Part shown: positions 51,142-59,579 of the stretch, piece by piece
Numbering within the stretch: the first letter of the stretch is position 1
Layout of the letters: each line of letters opens with the position of its first letter
From: Streptomyces chartreusis NRRL 3882
GTDB taxonomy: Bacteria; Actinomycetota; Actinomycetes; Streptomycetales; Streptomycetaceae
Assembly (NCBI RefSeq): GCF_900236475.1
Contig: NZ_LT963352.1
Coordinates: forward strand, 4,356,501-4,420,500
Reading direction: 5' to 3'
DNA length: 64,000 bases
Made by a program: the position numbers and the translations under genes
Notes under the pieces: generated by a model
What the model saw: the letters and a program-made list of their open reading frames with translations, nothing else
Told to the model about the DNA's origin: nothing
Database searches by the model: none

Positions 51142-52803
51142 CTAACGCCCGAGCCACACCGTCGTGTCCGGCCCGAGCCGGCCGTCCTCCAGGGGGGCGC
51201 TGCTCAGCAGCACCTCACCGGCCGGCAGCGGGACCGCCGCGTGGGACAGGTTCGTCACGCACCGCCAGCCCTCGCAGCGGTCGAACCGGATGACACCGTC
51301 CGGGGTGTCCTCCGCCCAGGTCAGCTCCTCGCCGTCGAGCAGTTTGCGGCGCAGCCTGAGGGCCGTCCGGTACAGCTCCAGGGTCGAGCCCTCGACGCCG
51401 TCCTGCGCCTCGACGGCGTAGGCGGCGAAGCCGGGCGGCTGCGGCAGCCAGGCGCCGCCCGGCCCGAAGCCGTACGACGGTCCGGTCGTCGTCCACGGCA
51501 GCGGCACCCGGCAGCCGTCGCGGCCCTTGCGGACGTGTCCCGTCTGCTCCCAGATCGGGTCCTGGAGCACCTCGGTGGGCAGGTCGGCGACCTCGGGCAG
51601 GCCGAGTTCCTCGCCCTGGTAGACGTACGCCGAACCAGGCAGCGCCAGCATCAGCAGGGTGGCCGCCCGGGCCCGGCGCAGCCCGGCCGCCTCGTCGACG
51701 GCCGGGGCGTGGCCGCCGGAGAGCAGCCAGGCGTTCTCGTCGGTGCCCGGCGGGAGCATCAGGCGCGAGGCGTGGCGGACGACGTCGTGGTTGGACAGCA
51801 CCCAGGTGGCCGAGGCGCCGGCCGCCCGGGCGTTGGCGAGCGAGTCGGTGATGACGTGGCGCAGCTCGTCCGCGTCCCAGCCGGCCTCCAGGTACTCGAA
51901 GTTGAAGGCCTGACCGAGCTCGTCCGGGCGGGCGTACAACGCGCGCCGGGCGCCCGGCACCCACGCCTCGGCGACGGCCATGCGGGGCGGGCGGTAGGCG
52001 TCCAGGATCTTGCGCCAGTCGCGGTAGATCTCGTGCACCTCGTCGCGGTCGTAGAACGGGTGCGTGCCGGGCGGCATCGTGCTGAGGGCGTCCTCGCGGC
52101 TCAGCTCGGGCGCGCCGAGGTCGCGCAGCGGTTCGCTCAGGTCCTTGACGAGGGCGTGGGCCACGTCGACCCGGAAGCCGTCGACCCCGCGGTCGGACCA
52201 GAAGCGCAGGGTGGTGCGGTAGTCGGCGCGGACCTCCTGGTTCTCCCAGTTGAGGTCGGGCTGCTCGGGGGCGAACAGGTGCAGGTACCACTGGCCGTCG
52301 GGCACGCGTTTCCAGGCGCTGCCGCCGAAGACGGACTGCCAGTCGGTGGGCGGGAGTTCGCCGTGCTCGCCGCGTCCGTCGCGGAAGACGTACCGGTCGC
52401 GGGCCGCCGAGCCGGGCCCGCAGCGCAGGGCCTCCTGGAACCAGGCGTGCTGGTGCGAGGAGTGGTTGGGCACGATGTCGACGATGACCTTCAGACCGAG
52501 CCGGTGGGCCTCGGCGACCAGGGCGTCGAAGTCGTCGAGGGTGCCCAGGCGCGGGTCGACGTCCCTGGGGTCGGCGACGTCGTAGCCGCCGTCGGCCAGT
52601 TCGGACGGGTAGAACGGGCTCAGCCACAGGGCGTCCACGCCCAGGGCGGCGAGGTGGGTGAGGCGGCGGGTGATGCCGCGCAGGTCGCCGAGGCCGTCGC
52701 CGTCGGCGTCGGCGAAGCTGCGGGGATAGACCTGGTAGACGACGGCCTGGCGCCACCAGTCGGGGTCACGGGACGACAGGTCGAGGGTGGAGCGATCGGT
52801 CAC
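51142..52803 (-). CDS. GH13 alpha-glucosidase (oligo-1,6- or maltase type)
   Basis: 553 residues from GTG 52803 with AAGGAGA ahead. WWRQAVVYQVYPRSFADADGDG is the family opening; conserved regions are DIVPNHSS, DGFRVDVAHAL (nucleophile Asp), MAVAEAWV (acid/base Glu) and LSNHDV. The length and lack of a signal peptide point to a cytoplasmic enzyme that splits short alpha-glucosides after uptake. Transport genes that usually accompany it are absent from the window. Confidence 0.92.
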   Translation of the reverse strand: MTDRSTLDLSSRDPDWWRQAVVYQVYPRSFADADGDGLGDLRGITRRLTHLAALGVDALWLSPFYPSELADGGYDVADPRDVDPRLGTLDDFDALVAEAHRLGLKVIVDIVPNHSSHQHAWFQEALRCGPGSAARDRYVFRDGRGEHGELPPTDWQSVFGGSAWKRVPDGQWYLHLFAPEQPDLNWENQEVRADYRTTLRFWSDRGVDGFRVDVAHALVKDLSEPLRDLGAPELSREDALSTMPPGTHPFYDRDEVHEIYRDWRKILDAYRPPRMAVAEAWVPGARRALYARPDELGQAFNFEYLEAGWDADELRHVITDSLANARAAGASATWVLSNHDVVRHASRLMLPPGTDENAWLLSGGHAPAVDEAAGLRRARAATLLMLALPGSAYVYQGEELGLPEVADLPTEVLQDPIWEQTGHVRKGRDGCRVPLPWTTTGPSYGFGPGGAWLPQPPGFAAYAVEAQDGVEGSTLELYRTALRLRRKLLDGEELTWAEDTPDGVIRFDRCEGWRCVTNLSHAAVPLPAGEVLLSSAPLEDGRLGPDTTVWLGR

Positions 52804-53119
52804 GCGGTCTCCTTCGCAGGGCATACGGGCGACAGCATTGAATCTGTCCAGAATGCCGGAAAAAGGAACCATCGCGGCGATCGGAGTGATCCATTCCTGC
52901 TGTGATGGAAGTGTGATGGTGGAGTAACTTCCTTTACATACCCGCAGGTTGACAGCCTGCTGCGGCCCGGCCACGATGGGGGCGCACTGAGGCGCATGTG
53001 ACCAATGAGCCCAGTGTTTCTTCGACCACTCACCCCGGTGCGGCCCCGGCAGCCGCGCGCCGCGCGCTGCCCGCCTGCCGTCACCCGGGTTCCGGTTCAC
53101 GCCAAGAAATGGGATCCGC
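52804..53119. other. Divergent intergenic region
   Basis: 316 bases between the GH13 gene and the LAETG protein gene. It holds a candidate + strand promoter (52949-52977), an AT-richer stretch near 52846-52945 and an imperfect inverted repeat GGAAGT ... ACTTCC (52916-52932). No gene is seen. Confidence 0.5.
52949..52977 (+). promoter_or_regulatory. Candidate promoter of the LAETG surface-protein gene
   Basis: TTGACA (52949-52954), 17 bases, CACGAT (52972-52977); consensus -35 with a fair -10, leaving a leader of about 135 bases. Confidence 0.5.
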
Positions 53120-54052
53120 ATGTCCATAGCGAGACGTGTCACCGCGCGACGCCTGCTGGGGACGGGCGCCGCGGCCCTCGCCCTCTGCGCCGCCTCCGCC
53201 ACCACCGCGTTCGCCACCGGTACGCCCGGTGGTGACGGCTGGTCGTCCGGCGGCACCTACAAGCCCGGGACCGGCGCGGGCACGGAGACCGGGACCGACC
53301 GCTGCCAGTTCTCGCTCGACGGCTCCAACTTCTTCGACTCGGTGAAGGTCGACGACCAGAACCTGAAGCCGACCGAGGACGGCAAGGTCCACATCAAGGT
53401 CCGCACGGCCGGTGACGCCGCCACGTGCACGGCCTCCCTCGCCTCCTACCTCGCGCACGGCGCGACCTTCGCGACCTCCGGTGAGCAGGTGTTCGTCGAC
53501 TTCGACACGGTGACGGTCAAGCCGGGCGCCACCGACTCGCTCGACATCGCCATCCCCGACAAGGGCTGCTTCGGTCAGATCGACCTCTACCGGGGCGCGA
53601 CGAAGTTCGACGGCGAGCTGGACGCGAAGGACGGCTTCGAGCACGGCGAGCTGCCCAAGGGTCCCGACCGCCCGGTCATCAAGGACAAGTTGATCGCGGC
53701 CTGGAACGGCGGCACGAAGGAGTGCGAGCTCACGCCTCCGCCGGCGGAGTCGCAGCCCCCGTCCACCCCGCCCGCGAGCCCCTCGGAACCCGCCGAGGAG
53801 ACGACGCCCCCGGCACCGTCGGAGCCCGCCGAGCCCTCGTCGCCCCCGGCCACGGACACCGACACCCCCACCCCGTCCGCCTCCGAGTCGACGACGCCCC
53901 CGGCCCCCAAGCCGAACGGCGGCGGCGGTGACCTCGCGGAGACCGGCGCCAACAGCAGCACGGGCCCGATCGCCATGGGCGCGGCGGCGCTCCTGGCGGG
54001 CGGCGCGGTCATGGTGGTCGTGACCCGCAGGAAGCGCGCGACGCGTTCCTGA
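53120..54052 (+). CDS. Cell-wall-anchored surface protein with LAETG sorting signal
   Basis: 310 residues from ATG 53120. Sec signal (ARRLLGTGAAALALCAASATTAFA), a folded domain of about 190 residues with three cysteines (DRCQFSLDGSNFFDSVKV, AATCTASL, KGCFGQIDLYRG), a 60-residue Pro/Ser/Thr/Glu stalk, then LAETG, a hydrophobic helix and RRKRATRS. This is a canonical class E sortase substrate; similar proteins in Streptomyces are tied to aerial growth, but a specific role here is inference. Terminator follows. Confidence 0.9.
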   Translation: MSIARRVTARRLLGTGAAALALCAASATTAFATGTPGGDGWSSGGTYKPGTGAGTETGTDRCQFSLDGSNFFDSVKVDDQNLKPTEDGKVHIKVRTAGDAATCTASLASYLAHGATFATSGEQVFVDFDTVTVKPGATDSLDIAIPDKGCFGQIDLYRGATKFDGELDAKDGFEHGELPKGPDRPVIKDKLIAAWNGGTKECELTPPPAESQPPSTPPASPSEPAEETTPPAPSEPAEPSSPPATDTDTPTPSASESTTPPAPKPNGGGGDLAETGANSSTGPIAMGAAALLAGGAVMVVVTRRKRATRS

Positions 54053-54061
54053 CGCCTCGAC

Positions 54062-54089
54062 GGGCCCGGGATCCACCGGTCCCGGGCCC
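54062..54089 (+). terminator. Terminator after the LAETG gene
   Basis: Perfect 10-bp stem GGGCCCGGGA / TCCCGGGCCC with an eight-base loop, ten bases after the stop. Confidence 0.75.
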
Positions 54090-54147
54090 TCTGTCGGACA
54101 GGAGCCCTGGAAACTCGGACAGGCCCTGGAAACTCGGGCCCCGGAAA

Positions 54148-55113
54148 CTAGGCCCCTTCCACCGCCGTCAGCCACAGCTTCACGTACCGCTCCACGTCGA
54201 CGTCCAGCGCCACGTCCACCAGGGGCTGGGCGCGGGTTCCCTCGTGGATCTCGGACTCGCCGGGGAGCGGGCGGCGGTCGACGATGGTCTGGCCGCGGCC
54301 GGGCCCGGGGGCCAGGGCGACCTCGACCGGCAGCCGCTCGGTGGTCAGGCCGCCCGGGTCGACCACCGCGCACACCGCGCCCGCGTCGCCGAGACCACCC
54401 GTCGGGGTGGGGTCCCCCGAGGTGGCCGGGTCGCGGTGGGCGAGGAGTTCACCGGCCAGGCGGAGGCTGGGGTCCGTGCCGGCGCGCAGGCGTTGGACAT
54501 CGGCCGCCGGCACCAGGACCTTCTTGAACACGTCCAGCCCGTACATCGTGATCGGCACCCCGGCCGTGAGCAGCACCGCCGCCGCCTCCGGGTCGTGCCA
54601 CACGTTGAACTCCGCGACCGGCGTGGCGTTCCCCGTCGCCACCGCGCCGCCCATGAACACGATCCGCTCGATGTTGCCGGTCACCTCGGGGTGGGTCCGC
54701 AGCAGCAGCGCGATGTTCGTCAGGGGCGCCATGGGAATCAGCGTGACCGGCCTCGGCGAGGCGAGGATCTCGCGCCTCAGCAGCGTCACCGCGTCCACGT
54801 CCACCGGCACCCGGGTCGGCGCGGGCAGCCCCAGGTCCCCCATCCCGTCCTGCCCGTGCACGTGCCGCGCCGTCCGCACGGGTTCGATCAACGGACGCTC
54901 GGCGCCCCGGGCGACGGGAATGTCACCGGCCCCGGCCACCTCCAGCACGGTCAGGGTGTTGCGGACCACGCCGTCCACGTCCGTGTTGCCGGCCACACAG
55001 GTGATCGCCCGCACGTCGAGCGCCGGGTGCCGTACGGCGAACAGCAGGGCGAGGGCGTCGTCGACGCCGGTGTCGCAGTCGATGATCACCGGAATGGGCT
55101 GACCGTCCGTCAC
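54148..55113 (-). CDS. Nucleoside hydrolase (inosine-uridine type)
   Basis: 321 residues from GTG 55113 with GGAAGGAG ahead. The N-terminal metal site IIDCDTGVDDA is diagnostic; VAGNTDVDGVVRNTL, LIPMAPLTNIALLL and EFNVWHDPEAAAVLL complete the calcium and ribose-binding set. It cleaves the N-glycosidic bond of ribonucleosides for purine or pyrimidine salvage in the cytoplasm. Base preference cannot be read from the sequence. Confidence 0.93.
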   Translation of the reverse strand: MTDGQPIPVIIDCDTGVDDALALLFAVRHPALDVRAITCVAGNTDVDGVVRNTLTVLEVAGAGDIPVARGAERPLIEPVRTARHVHGQDGMGDLGLPAPTRVPVDVDAVTLLRREILASPRPVTLIPMAPLTNIALLLRTHPEVTGNIERIVFMGGAVATGNATPVAEFNVWHDPEAAAVLLTAGVPITMYGLDVFKKVLVPAADVQRLRAGTDPSLRLAGELLAHRDPATSGDPTPTGGLGDAGAVCAVVDPGGLTTERLPVEVALAPGPGRGQTIVDRRPLPGESEIHEGTRAQPLVDVALDVDVERYVKLWLTAVEGA

Positions 55114-55197
55114 GGTGGCTCCTTCCACTGTTCCCGTGGGGGCTTCGGCACGAGCGAGCCTACGGCCTGCGGCAACTCCGCACAGGGGGACCCGTTC

Positions 55198-56418
55198 CTA
55201 CGCCGCCTCCCACAACTCGGTGCCGCGAGCCGCCACCCGGTCCGCGACACTCCGCAGGAACGCGGCGGCAGGCAGGCCCCCCAGCCGCCGCCCGTCCCGC
55301 AGGCGCGGTGCCACCTGGTCCGCTTCGGCCTCCCGGCCACCGATCACCGCCTGGTACGGGACCAGTCGAGCCGCGCGGATGCGAGCGGCGAGGGTGCCCT
55401 GCTCGGGGCCGGAGACCTCGGCGCGCAGGCCGAGTTCACGGGCGCGGCCCACGAGTTCGTGGGCATGGCCCGCCTGTTCGTCCCCGACCGGGAGCACCAC
55501 CAGCTGCACCGGGGCCAGCCAGGGCGGGAAGGCCCCGCCGTGGGCCTCGACGAGGTGGGCGACCGCGCGCTCCACACTGCCGATGATGCTGCGGTGCACC
55601 ATGACCGGGCGGTGCTTCGCCCCGTCGGCGCCGATGTAGTGCAGGTCGAAGCGTTCGGGCTGGTGGAAGTCGATCTGGACGGTGGAGAGGGTGGCCTCCC
55701 GCCCGGCCGGGTCGGCGATCTGCACGTCGATCTTCGGGCCGTAGAAGGCCGCCTCGCCCTCGGCGGCCTCGTAGGGGATGCCGGAGCCGTCCAGGACGTC
55801 GCGCAGCAGGGCGGTGGCCCGCCGCCACAGGTCCGGGTCCGCCACGTACTTGCCGCCCTCGCCGGGCAGTGAGAGGCGGTGGCGGACCGCCCGGATGCCC
55901 AGGTCCGCGTAGGCCCGGCCGATCAACTCCAGCGCGGCACGCGCCTCCTCGACGGCCTGCTCCAGGGTGCAGAAGATGTGCGCGTCGTTGAGGGTGATGG
56001 CCCTCACCCGGGTCAGGCCGCCGAGGACGCCGGACAGCTCCGAGCGGTACATGCCGCCCAACTCCGCCATCCGGAGGGGAAGTTCGCGGTAGCTGTGGGA
56101 GCGGGAGCGGAAGATCAGGGCGTGGTGCGGGCACAGGCTCGGGCGCAGCAGGACCTGTTCCGAACCGAGGTCCATCGGCGGGAACATGTCCTCGCTGTAG
56201 TGGTCCCAGTGCCCGGAGATCTCGTACAGCTCGCGTTTGCCGAGGACGGGCGAGTACACGTGCCGGTAGCCGGCCCGCTGTTCCGCCTCGCGGATGTACT
56301 CCTCCAGGGTGTGCCGCACGATCGCGCCGTCGGGCAGCCAGTACGGCAGCCCCGCGCCCATCAGCGGGTCGGTGTCGAAGAGGTTCAGTTCACGGCCGAG
56401 CCGTCGGTGGTCGTGCAT
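55198..56418 (-). CDS. thrS: Short threonyl-tRNA synthetase paralogue (no TGS or editing domain)
   Basis: 406 residues from ATG 56418, against about 650 for a full bacterial ThrRS. The class II catalytic core is present: motif 2 region (YRSELSGVLGGLTRVRAITLNDAHIFC) and motif 3 (HRPVMVHRSIIGSVER), with the zinc ligands Cys in RPSLCPHH and His residues, then the anticodon-binding domain. The N-terminal TGS and editing domains are missing. Such paralogues exist beside a full-length enzyme in Streptomyces and could be a backup or an inhibitor-tolerant form. A Thr-codon leader peptide and hairpin upstream suggest attenuation by charged tRNA-Thr. Confidence 0.9.
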   Translation of the reverse strand: MHDHRRLGRELNLFDTDPLMGAGLPYWLPDGAIVRHTLEEYIREAEQRAGYRHVYSPVLGKRELYEISGHWDHYSEDMFPPMDLGSEQVLLRPSLCPHHALIFRSRSHSYRELPLRMAELGGMYRSELSGVLGGLTRVRAITLNDAHIFCTLEQAVEEARAALELIGRAYADLGIRAVRHRLSLPGEGGKYVADPDLWRRATALLRDVLDGSGIPYEAAEGEAAFYGPKIDVQIADPAGREATLSTVQIDFHQPERFDLHYIGADGAKHRPVMVHRSIIGSVERAVAHLVEAHGGAFPPWLAPVQLVVLPVGDEQAGHAHELVGRARELGLRAEVSGPEQGTLAARIRAARLVPYQAVIGGREAEADQVAPRLRDGRRLGGLPAAAFLRSVADRVAARGTELWEAA

Positions 56419-56456
56419 GGTGGGCTCCTCGGGTCGGAGGCGAGCACCACGCGACG

Positions 56457-56482
56457 AAGCCCGGGGCACTCGCCCCGGGCTT
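56457..56482 (-). terminator. Leader hairpin (attenuator) upstream of thrS
   Basis: AAGCCCGGGGC / GCCCCGGGCTT, a perfect 11-bp stem with a four-base loop, on the minus strand 39 bases before the thrS start and 20 bases after the stop of the Thr-rich leader frame. No T-run follows, but terminators of this genus often lack one. Confidence 0.6.
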
Positions 56483-56502
56483 GAAGACGTCTACGTCAGC
56501 TG

Positions 56503-56565
56503 TCAGCGCGCCGGGACACTCTCCGGCGTCGTCGTGAGAGACGGGAACGGCTGGGCGCGCTTCAT
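56503..56565 (-). CDS. Predicted Thr-rich attenuation leader peptide of thrS
   Basis: A 20-codon frame (ATG 56565 to TGA 56503) encodes a peptide with LTTTPES in its middle: three consecutive ACG threonine codons directly upstream of a threonyl-tRNA synthetase gene. A second hairpin (CGCCGG / CCGGCG) covers the codons after the Thr run, and the strong hairpin 56457-56482 follows. The ATG lies seven bases after a TACGGT, so the message may be leaderless. Ribosome stalling at low Thr-tRNA would be expected to alter hairpin choice. Too short for codon statistics; support is positional. Confidence 0.6.
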   Translation of the reverse strand: MKRAQPFPSLTTTPESVPAR

Positions 56566-56572
56566 GGGCGTG

Positions 56573-56578
56573 ACCGTA
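56573..56578 (-). promoter_or_regulatory. Candidate -10 element of the thrS leader transcript
   Basis: TACGGT on the minus strand, seven bases from the leader ATG. No good -35 was found at the usual distance. Confidence 0.35.
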
Positions 56579-56803
56579 GCAGGGGCGTGGCGCGCGGGGC
56601 CACGGCTTTTCCGGCGGCGCGCGCACCGCGGGCGCGTCCGTGCACCACGGGCGTGTCCCCGCACCCGGCCGCCTCCCTCACCCGAACAGCCCGTCGCACT
56701 GGTGTGCCGCCCGTCGCGGTGGTGCCGTAAGAGCACGTACCCGATCTTGGAGAGCCCGCCCCGTCGGGAGCACCTCCATGAACTCCCCGCAGGAGGCCCT
56801 CCG

Positions 56804-57607
56804 ATGCCCCACCCTCCGGCCGGCCGACGTGGCCCAGGTGCCCGCGCCCTCCTCGCCTCCGCGCTGTCCGTGACCGCCCTGCTGGCCACGGCCGCCTGTT
56901 CCGTCCAGGGCGAGCCGCGGCCGCGGTGGTTCTCCGCCTCCCCGACCGTCACCGGCGCGTCACCGGTCGGCGAGCGGCCCGCGAGCTCCGGGGCCGGCCT
57001 CACCGAAGCCCAGGCCCAGGCAGCACTGATCACCGACGCCGATCTGGGGGAGCCGTGGGGGCCGACGCGGGGTGCCAGGACCTGGCGGGACGGGCTGCTG
57101 AAGGCGACCACGAAGGACCGTGACTGCCAGCGGCTGCTCGACGCCCTCTACACGGAGGAACTCTTCGGCACCCCGGCCGGTCCGCGGGCGACGGCCGCGT
57201 TCGACGACGCCGACACCTCCGCCCAGTTGCGCTACCAGGTCACCGCCCATCCGCCGGCGGACGTCGACCGCACCCTGGCCTGGCTGAAGTCGCTGCCGGG
57301 GAAGTGCGGCGAGTTCACGGCCGCGACCACGCGCGGCCGCGTCCAGACCGTCCAGGTCAGCGGCATGCCGCTGCCTCGGGTGGGAGACGCCCGGCAGGCC
57401 CTGCGGGTCACCCTGACCGGGGAGACGGAGAAGGGGGAGCTGACGTACCTCACGATGGACCTCGCGGCCGTGCGGGTCGGGGAGGAGGCGATCACGCTCA
57501 CCCACGCGGGCCTGGACGAGGTGCACGAGGAGGTCACGCAGCAGACCGCGCAACTCGGGGCACAGCGCCTGACCGAGATCACGAAGCAGGGGCGAGCCCG
57601 GATCTGA
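56804..57607 (+). CDS. Lipoprotein of unknown function
   Basis: 267 residues from ATG 56804 with AGGAGG ahead. The signal LLASALSVTALLATAAC ends in a lipobox-like TAAC. The mature part begins with a Ser/Pro-rich spacer and then ALITDADLGEPWGPTRGARTWRDGLLKATTKD, a fold seen in mycobacterial and Streptomyces LpqN/sensor-type lipoproteins, with two cysteines (DCQRLL, KCGEF). It is divergent from the thrS leader by 238 bases. Function unknown. Confidence 0.82.
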   Translation: MPHPPAGRRGPGARALLASALSVTALLATAACSVQGEPRPRWFSASPTVTGASPVGERPASSGAGLTEAQAQAALITDADLGEPWGPTRGARTWRDGLLKATTKDRDCQRLLDALYTEELFGTPAGPRATAAFDDADTSAQLRYQVTAHPPADVDRTLAWLKSLPGKCGEFTAATTRGRVQTVQVSGMPLPRVGDARQALRVTLTGETEKGELTYLTMDLAAVRVGEEAITLTHAGLDEVHEEVTQQTAQLGAQRLTEITKQGRARI

Positions 57608-57639
57608 CGGATGCCGGCCGGTTCTCGGCACGTGGTCTC

Positions 57640-57713
57640 AGTACCGGATTCTCAGGACCCGGTACCCCGGTACCGGGTCGGTACCGGATCTCAGGACCCG
57701 GTACCGGGTTTCA
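57640..57713. repeat. Tandem KpnI-like repeats with a long hairpin
   Basis: Two near-identical units of about 26 bases, GTACCGGAT(T)CTCAGGACC..., start at 57641 and 57681 (period 40), and the motif GGTACC recurs five times. GACCCGGTACC / GGTACCGGGTC (57656-57679) forms a perfect 11-bp stem with a CC loop, between convergent genes, so a bidirectional terminator is likely; the repeats reach the last codons of the ANTAR gene. Confidence 0.7.
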
Positions 57714-58496
57714 GTACCGCTCGAAACGCCTGCGGTGGGCGATCACGTCGCGGGCCACGTCGCGGGCCGTGCAGCCACGCGCGAAGGCGTCCGCCCGCAG
57801 CCGCGCGAGCGCGTCGTCGGCGCCGACGCCGAGCTGCGCCATGATCATGCCGACGGCCTGGTAGACCTCGTCGTGGTCCGCGGCCAGTCCGCTGAGCCAG
57901 GGCTCCTGGTCCCGCGGTTCCGCCTCGGTCTCGCGGGGCAGTGCCATCAGGGCCACCGTCATGACTCCGGCCACCAGCCGGGCCACGTGCAGCTGGCGGT
58001 CGGTGAGCCCGCCGGGGCTGTCGCGGTACAGGTCGAGGGTGCCCACGCACACCGCGTCGCTGCCCAGCGGCACCGCGTACACCGCCCGTACCCCGGCCTC
58101 CGTCGCCTGCTGGGCGAAGACCGGCCAGCGGCCCGCGTCCCGGCCGGTCGTCAGATCGCAGGCCAGCACGGGCGCCCCGTCCTCCAGCGCGCTCTGGCAG
58201 GGGCCGTCGCCCAGCGTCGCCTGGATCTGCGCCAGGTGCGCGGCGTGCGCGCTGCTGGCGCTCAGCTGGACGGGCATGCCCTCGCTGCGCAGCGACACGC
58301 TCGCGCCGATCACCGGCAGCAGCTCGACCGCCACCTCGCACAGCCGGCCCGGGACCTCCCCGGGCTTGGCGCCGCGCACGCCCCTGGCGATCACATCGGC
58401 GGCCCGGATCCCGTCCAGGTCCAGGTCACCGCCCCCGGTGCGGCGCGGACCGGGATCGCCACCGGGGGCTCCTCGGGGATCGTCCCTGGGCCGCAC
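57711..58496 (-). CDS. GAF-ANTAR RNA-binding antiterminator-type regulator
   Basis: 261 residues from GTG 58496, eight bases after GGAGG. A GAF domain (about 25-175, VIGASVSLRSEGMPVQLSASS, GDGPCQSALEDGAPVLACDL) is followed by a C-terminal ANTAR domain with HDEVYQAVGMIMAQLGVGADDALARLRADAFA. ANTAR proteins bind two-hexaloop RNA hairpins to stop termination; GAF-ANTAR proteins are common in actinobacteria and their targets mostly unknown. The GAF part likely binds a small ligand or redox cue. Confidence 0.92.
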   Translation of the reverse strand: MRPRDDPRGAPGGDPGPRRTGGGDLDLDGIRAADVIARGVRGAKPGEVPGRLCEVAVELLPVIGASVSLRSEGMPVQLSASSAHAAHLAQIQATLGDGPCQSALEDGAPVLACDLTTGRDAGRWPVFAQQATEAGVRAVYAVPLGSDAVCVGTLDLYRDSPGGLTDRQLHVARLVAGVMTVALMALPRETEAEPRDQEPWLSGLAADHDEVYQAVGMIMAQLGVGADDALARLRADAFARGCTARDVARDVIAHRRRFERY

Positions 58497-58817
58497 CGCC
58501 ACCGCCTCCTTCGATCACCGACCTCCGCCATCGACGTTCTGCCGGAACGCCCTGCCGCGAACGCGAGGTGGGCCGGCGCACACCACCCGCCCGGGACGAC
58601 CCGCTGCACGACGGCCGAGCGGCCGGCCGCCGTACGGCGACCGCCCGGTCAGCCGACGGACAGCGGCCGGCCCGGCGCCGTTCCCGGTGCCTCCCGGGAC
58701 GGACCCGAGCCCGGCTCCCGCCCGGATCATGCACCGAGCCTCCCGGAATCGTCGCCCGACTACCCGTCGCAGGTGGGGCGAAACCCGCGCGACCGGCCCT
58801 CACCCCCGGCGTGGCCC
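58497..58817. other. Intergenic region, no gene seen
   Basis: 321 bases between the ANTAR gene and the end of the TIGR03943 gene, which point the same way, so promoters of the ANTAR gene should lie here. No frame shows the codon bias of a gene. Confidence 0.45.
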
Positions 58818-59579
58818 TCAGCGCTTCTCGTACGGGTTGTCCGGCTGCGGTACCCGGCGTACGGAGGTGGCGTCGAGGACCGGCGGCCAGGCGGCGGCCG
58901 AGCCCAGCCCGCCCTCCGGGTGCCAAGTGCCGGTGACCGTGATCCAGGTGTCGACGGGCGGGGCGGCGGCCCCGCGCACCTCGGCCTTGGCGGTGCCGGC
59001 GTCGGCGGCGCAGCAGGAGACGAGGAGGCGGGTGACGTACCAGGTGCCGTCGGCGTCGCGGGTGACGAAGCCGGTGAGCCGGACCGTGCGTCCCGTCAGG
59101 GAACGGCCGCTGTCGTAGACCGCGCGGGAGCCGAACTCCCCGAGGGTGAGGTCGAGGGGGCTCCCGGCGGGCAGGGCCGGGAAGGTGCCGACGCCCCGGG
59201 CCGCACGCTGGGCGGCCTCGCGCTCGGCGCTGTAGGAGCCGAGGGCGGGCGGCGGGAACAGCAGCAGGGCCACGGCGGGCAGGGTGAGGAACCAGGCGAC
59301 GCGGGGACCGGCGGGGCCGTGCGGATGCCCGCCGAGGTCCTCCCCTGGATGCCCGTCATCCCCGTGATCCCCCTGCTCCCCATGCACCTCCTGGTCCCCA
59401 CCGGTCCGAACCAGCACCGCCACCCCCACCCCGAGCAGCACCAGCACCACCCCGGACACCAGCAGGTACGGCCGCAACCCGGCCTGCACATACCGCAGGT
59501 ACAGGTCGCTGAAGAGCGACACCCGCAGGACCGCCGCGCCGACGAGCGCGAGCAGTACGGCCGGTCCGTAGCGCCTCAC
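58818..59579 (-). CDS. TIGR03943 family membrane protein with His-rich loop
   Basis: 253 residues from GTG 59579, overlapping the permease stop by four bases. Two or three N-terminal helices, a cytoplasmic loop rich in His and acidic residues (GDHGDDGHPGEDLGGHPHGP), another helix, and an external domain with the conserved VTRLLVSCCAADAG and WITVTGTWHPEGG. In other bacteria this protein and the adjacent permease (YcgQ/YcgR type) are tied to metal, often zinc, homeostasis. The His-rich loop supports metal handling. Confidence 0.87.
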   Translation of the reverse strand: MRRYGPAVLLALVGAAVLRVSLFSDLYLRYVQAGLRPYLLVSGVVLVLLGVGVAVLVRTGGDQEVHGEQGDHGDDGHPGEDLGGHPHGPAGPRVAWFLTLPAVALLLFPPPALGSYSAEREAAQRAARGVGTFPALPAGSPLDLTLGEFGSRAVYDSGRSLTGRTVRLTGFVTRDADGTWYVTRLLVSCCAADAGTAKAEVRGAAAPPVDTWITVTGTWHPEGGLGSAAAWPPVLDATSVRRVPQPDNPYEKR

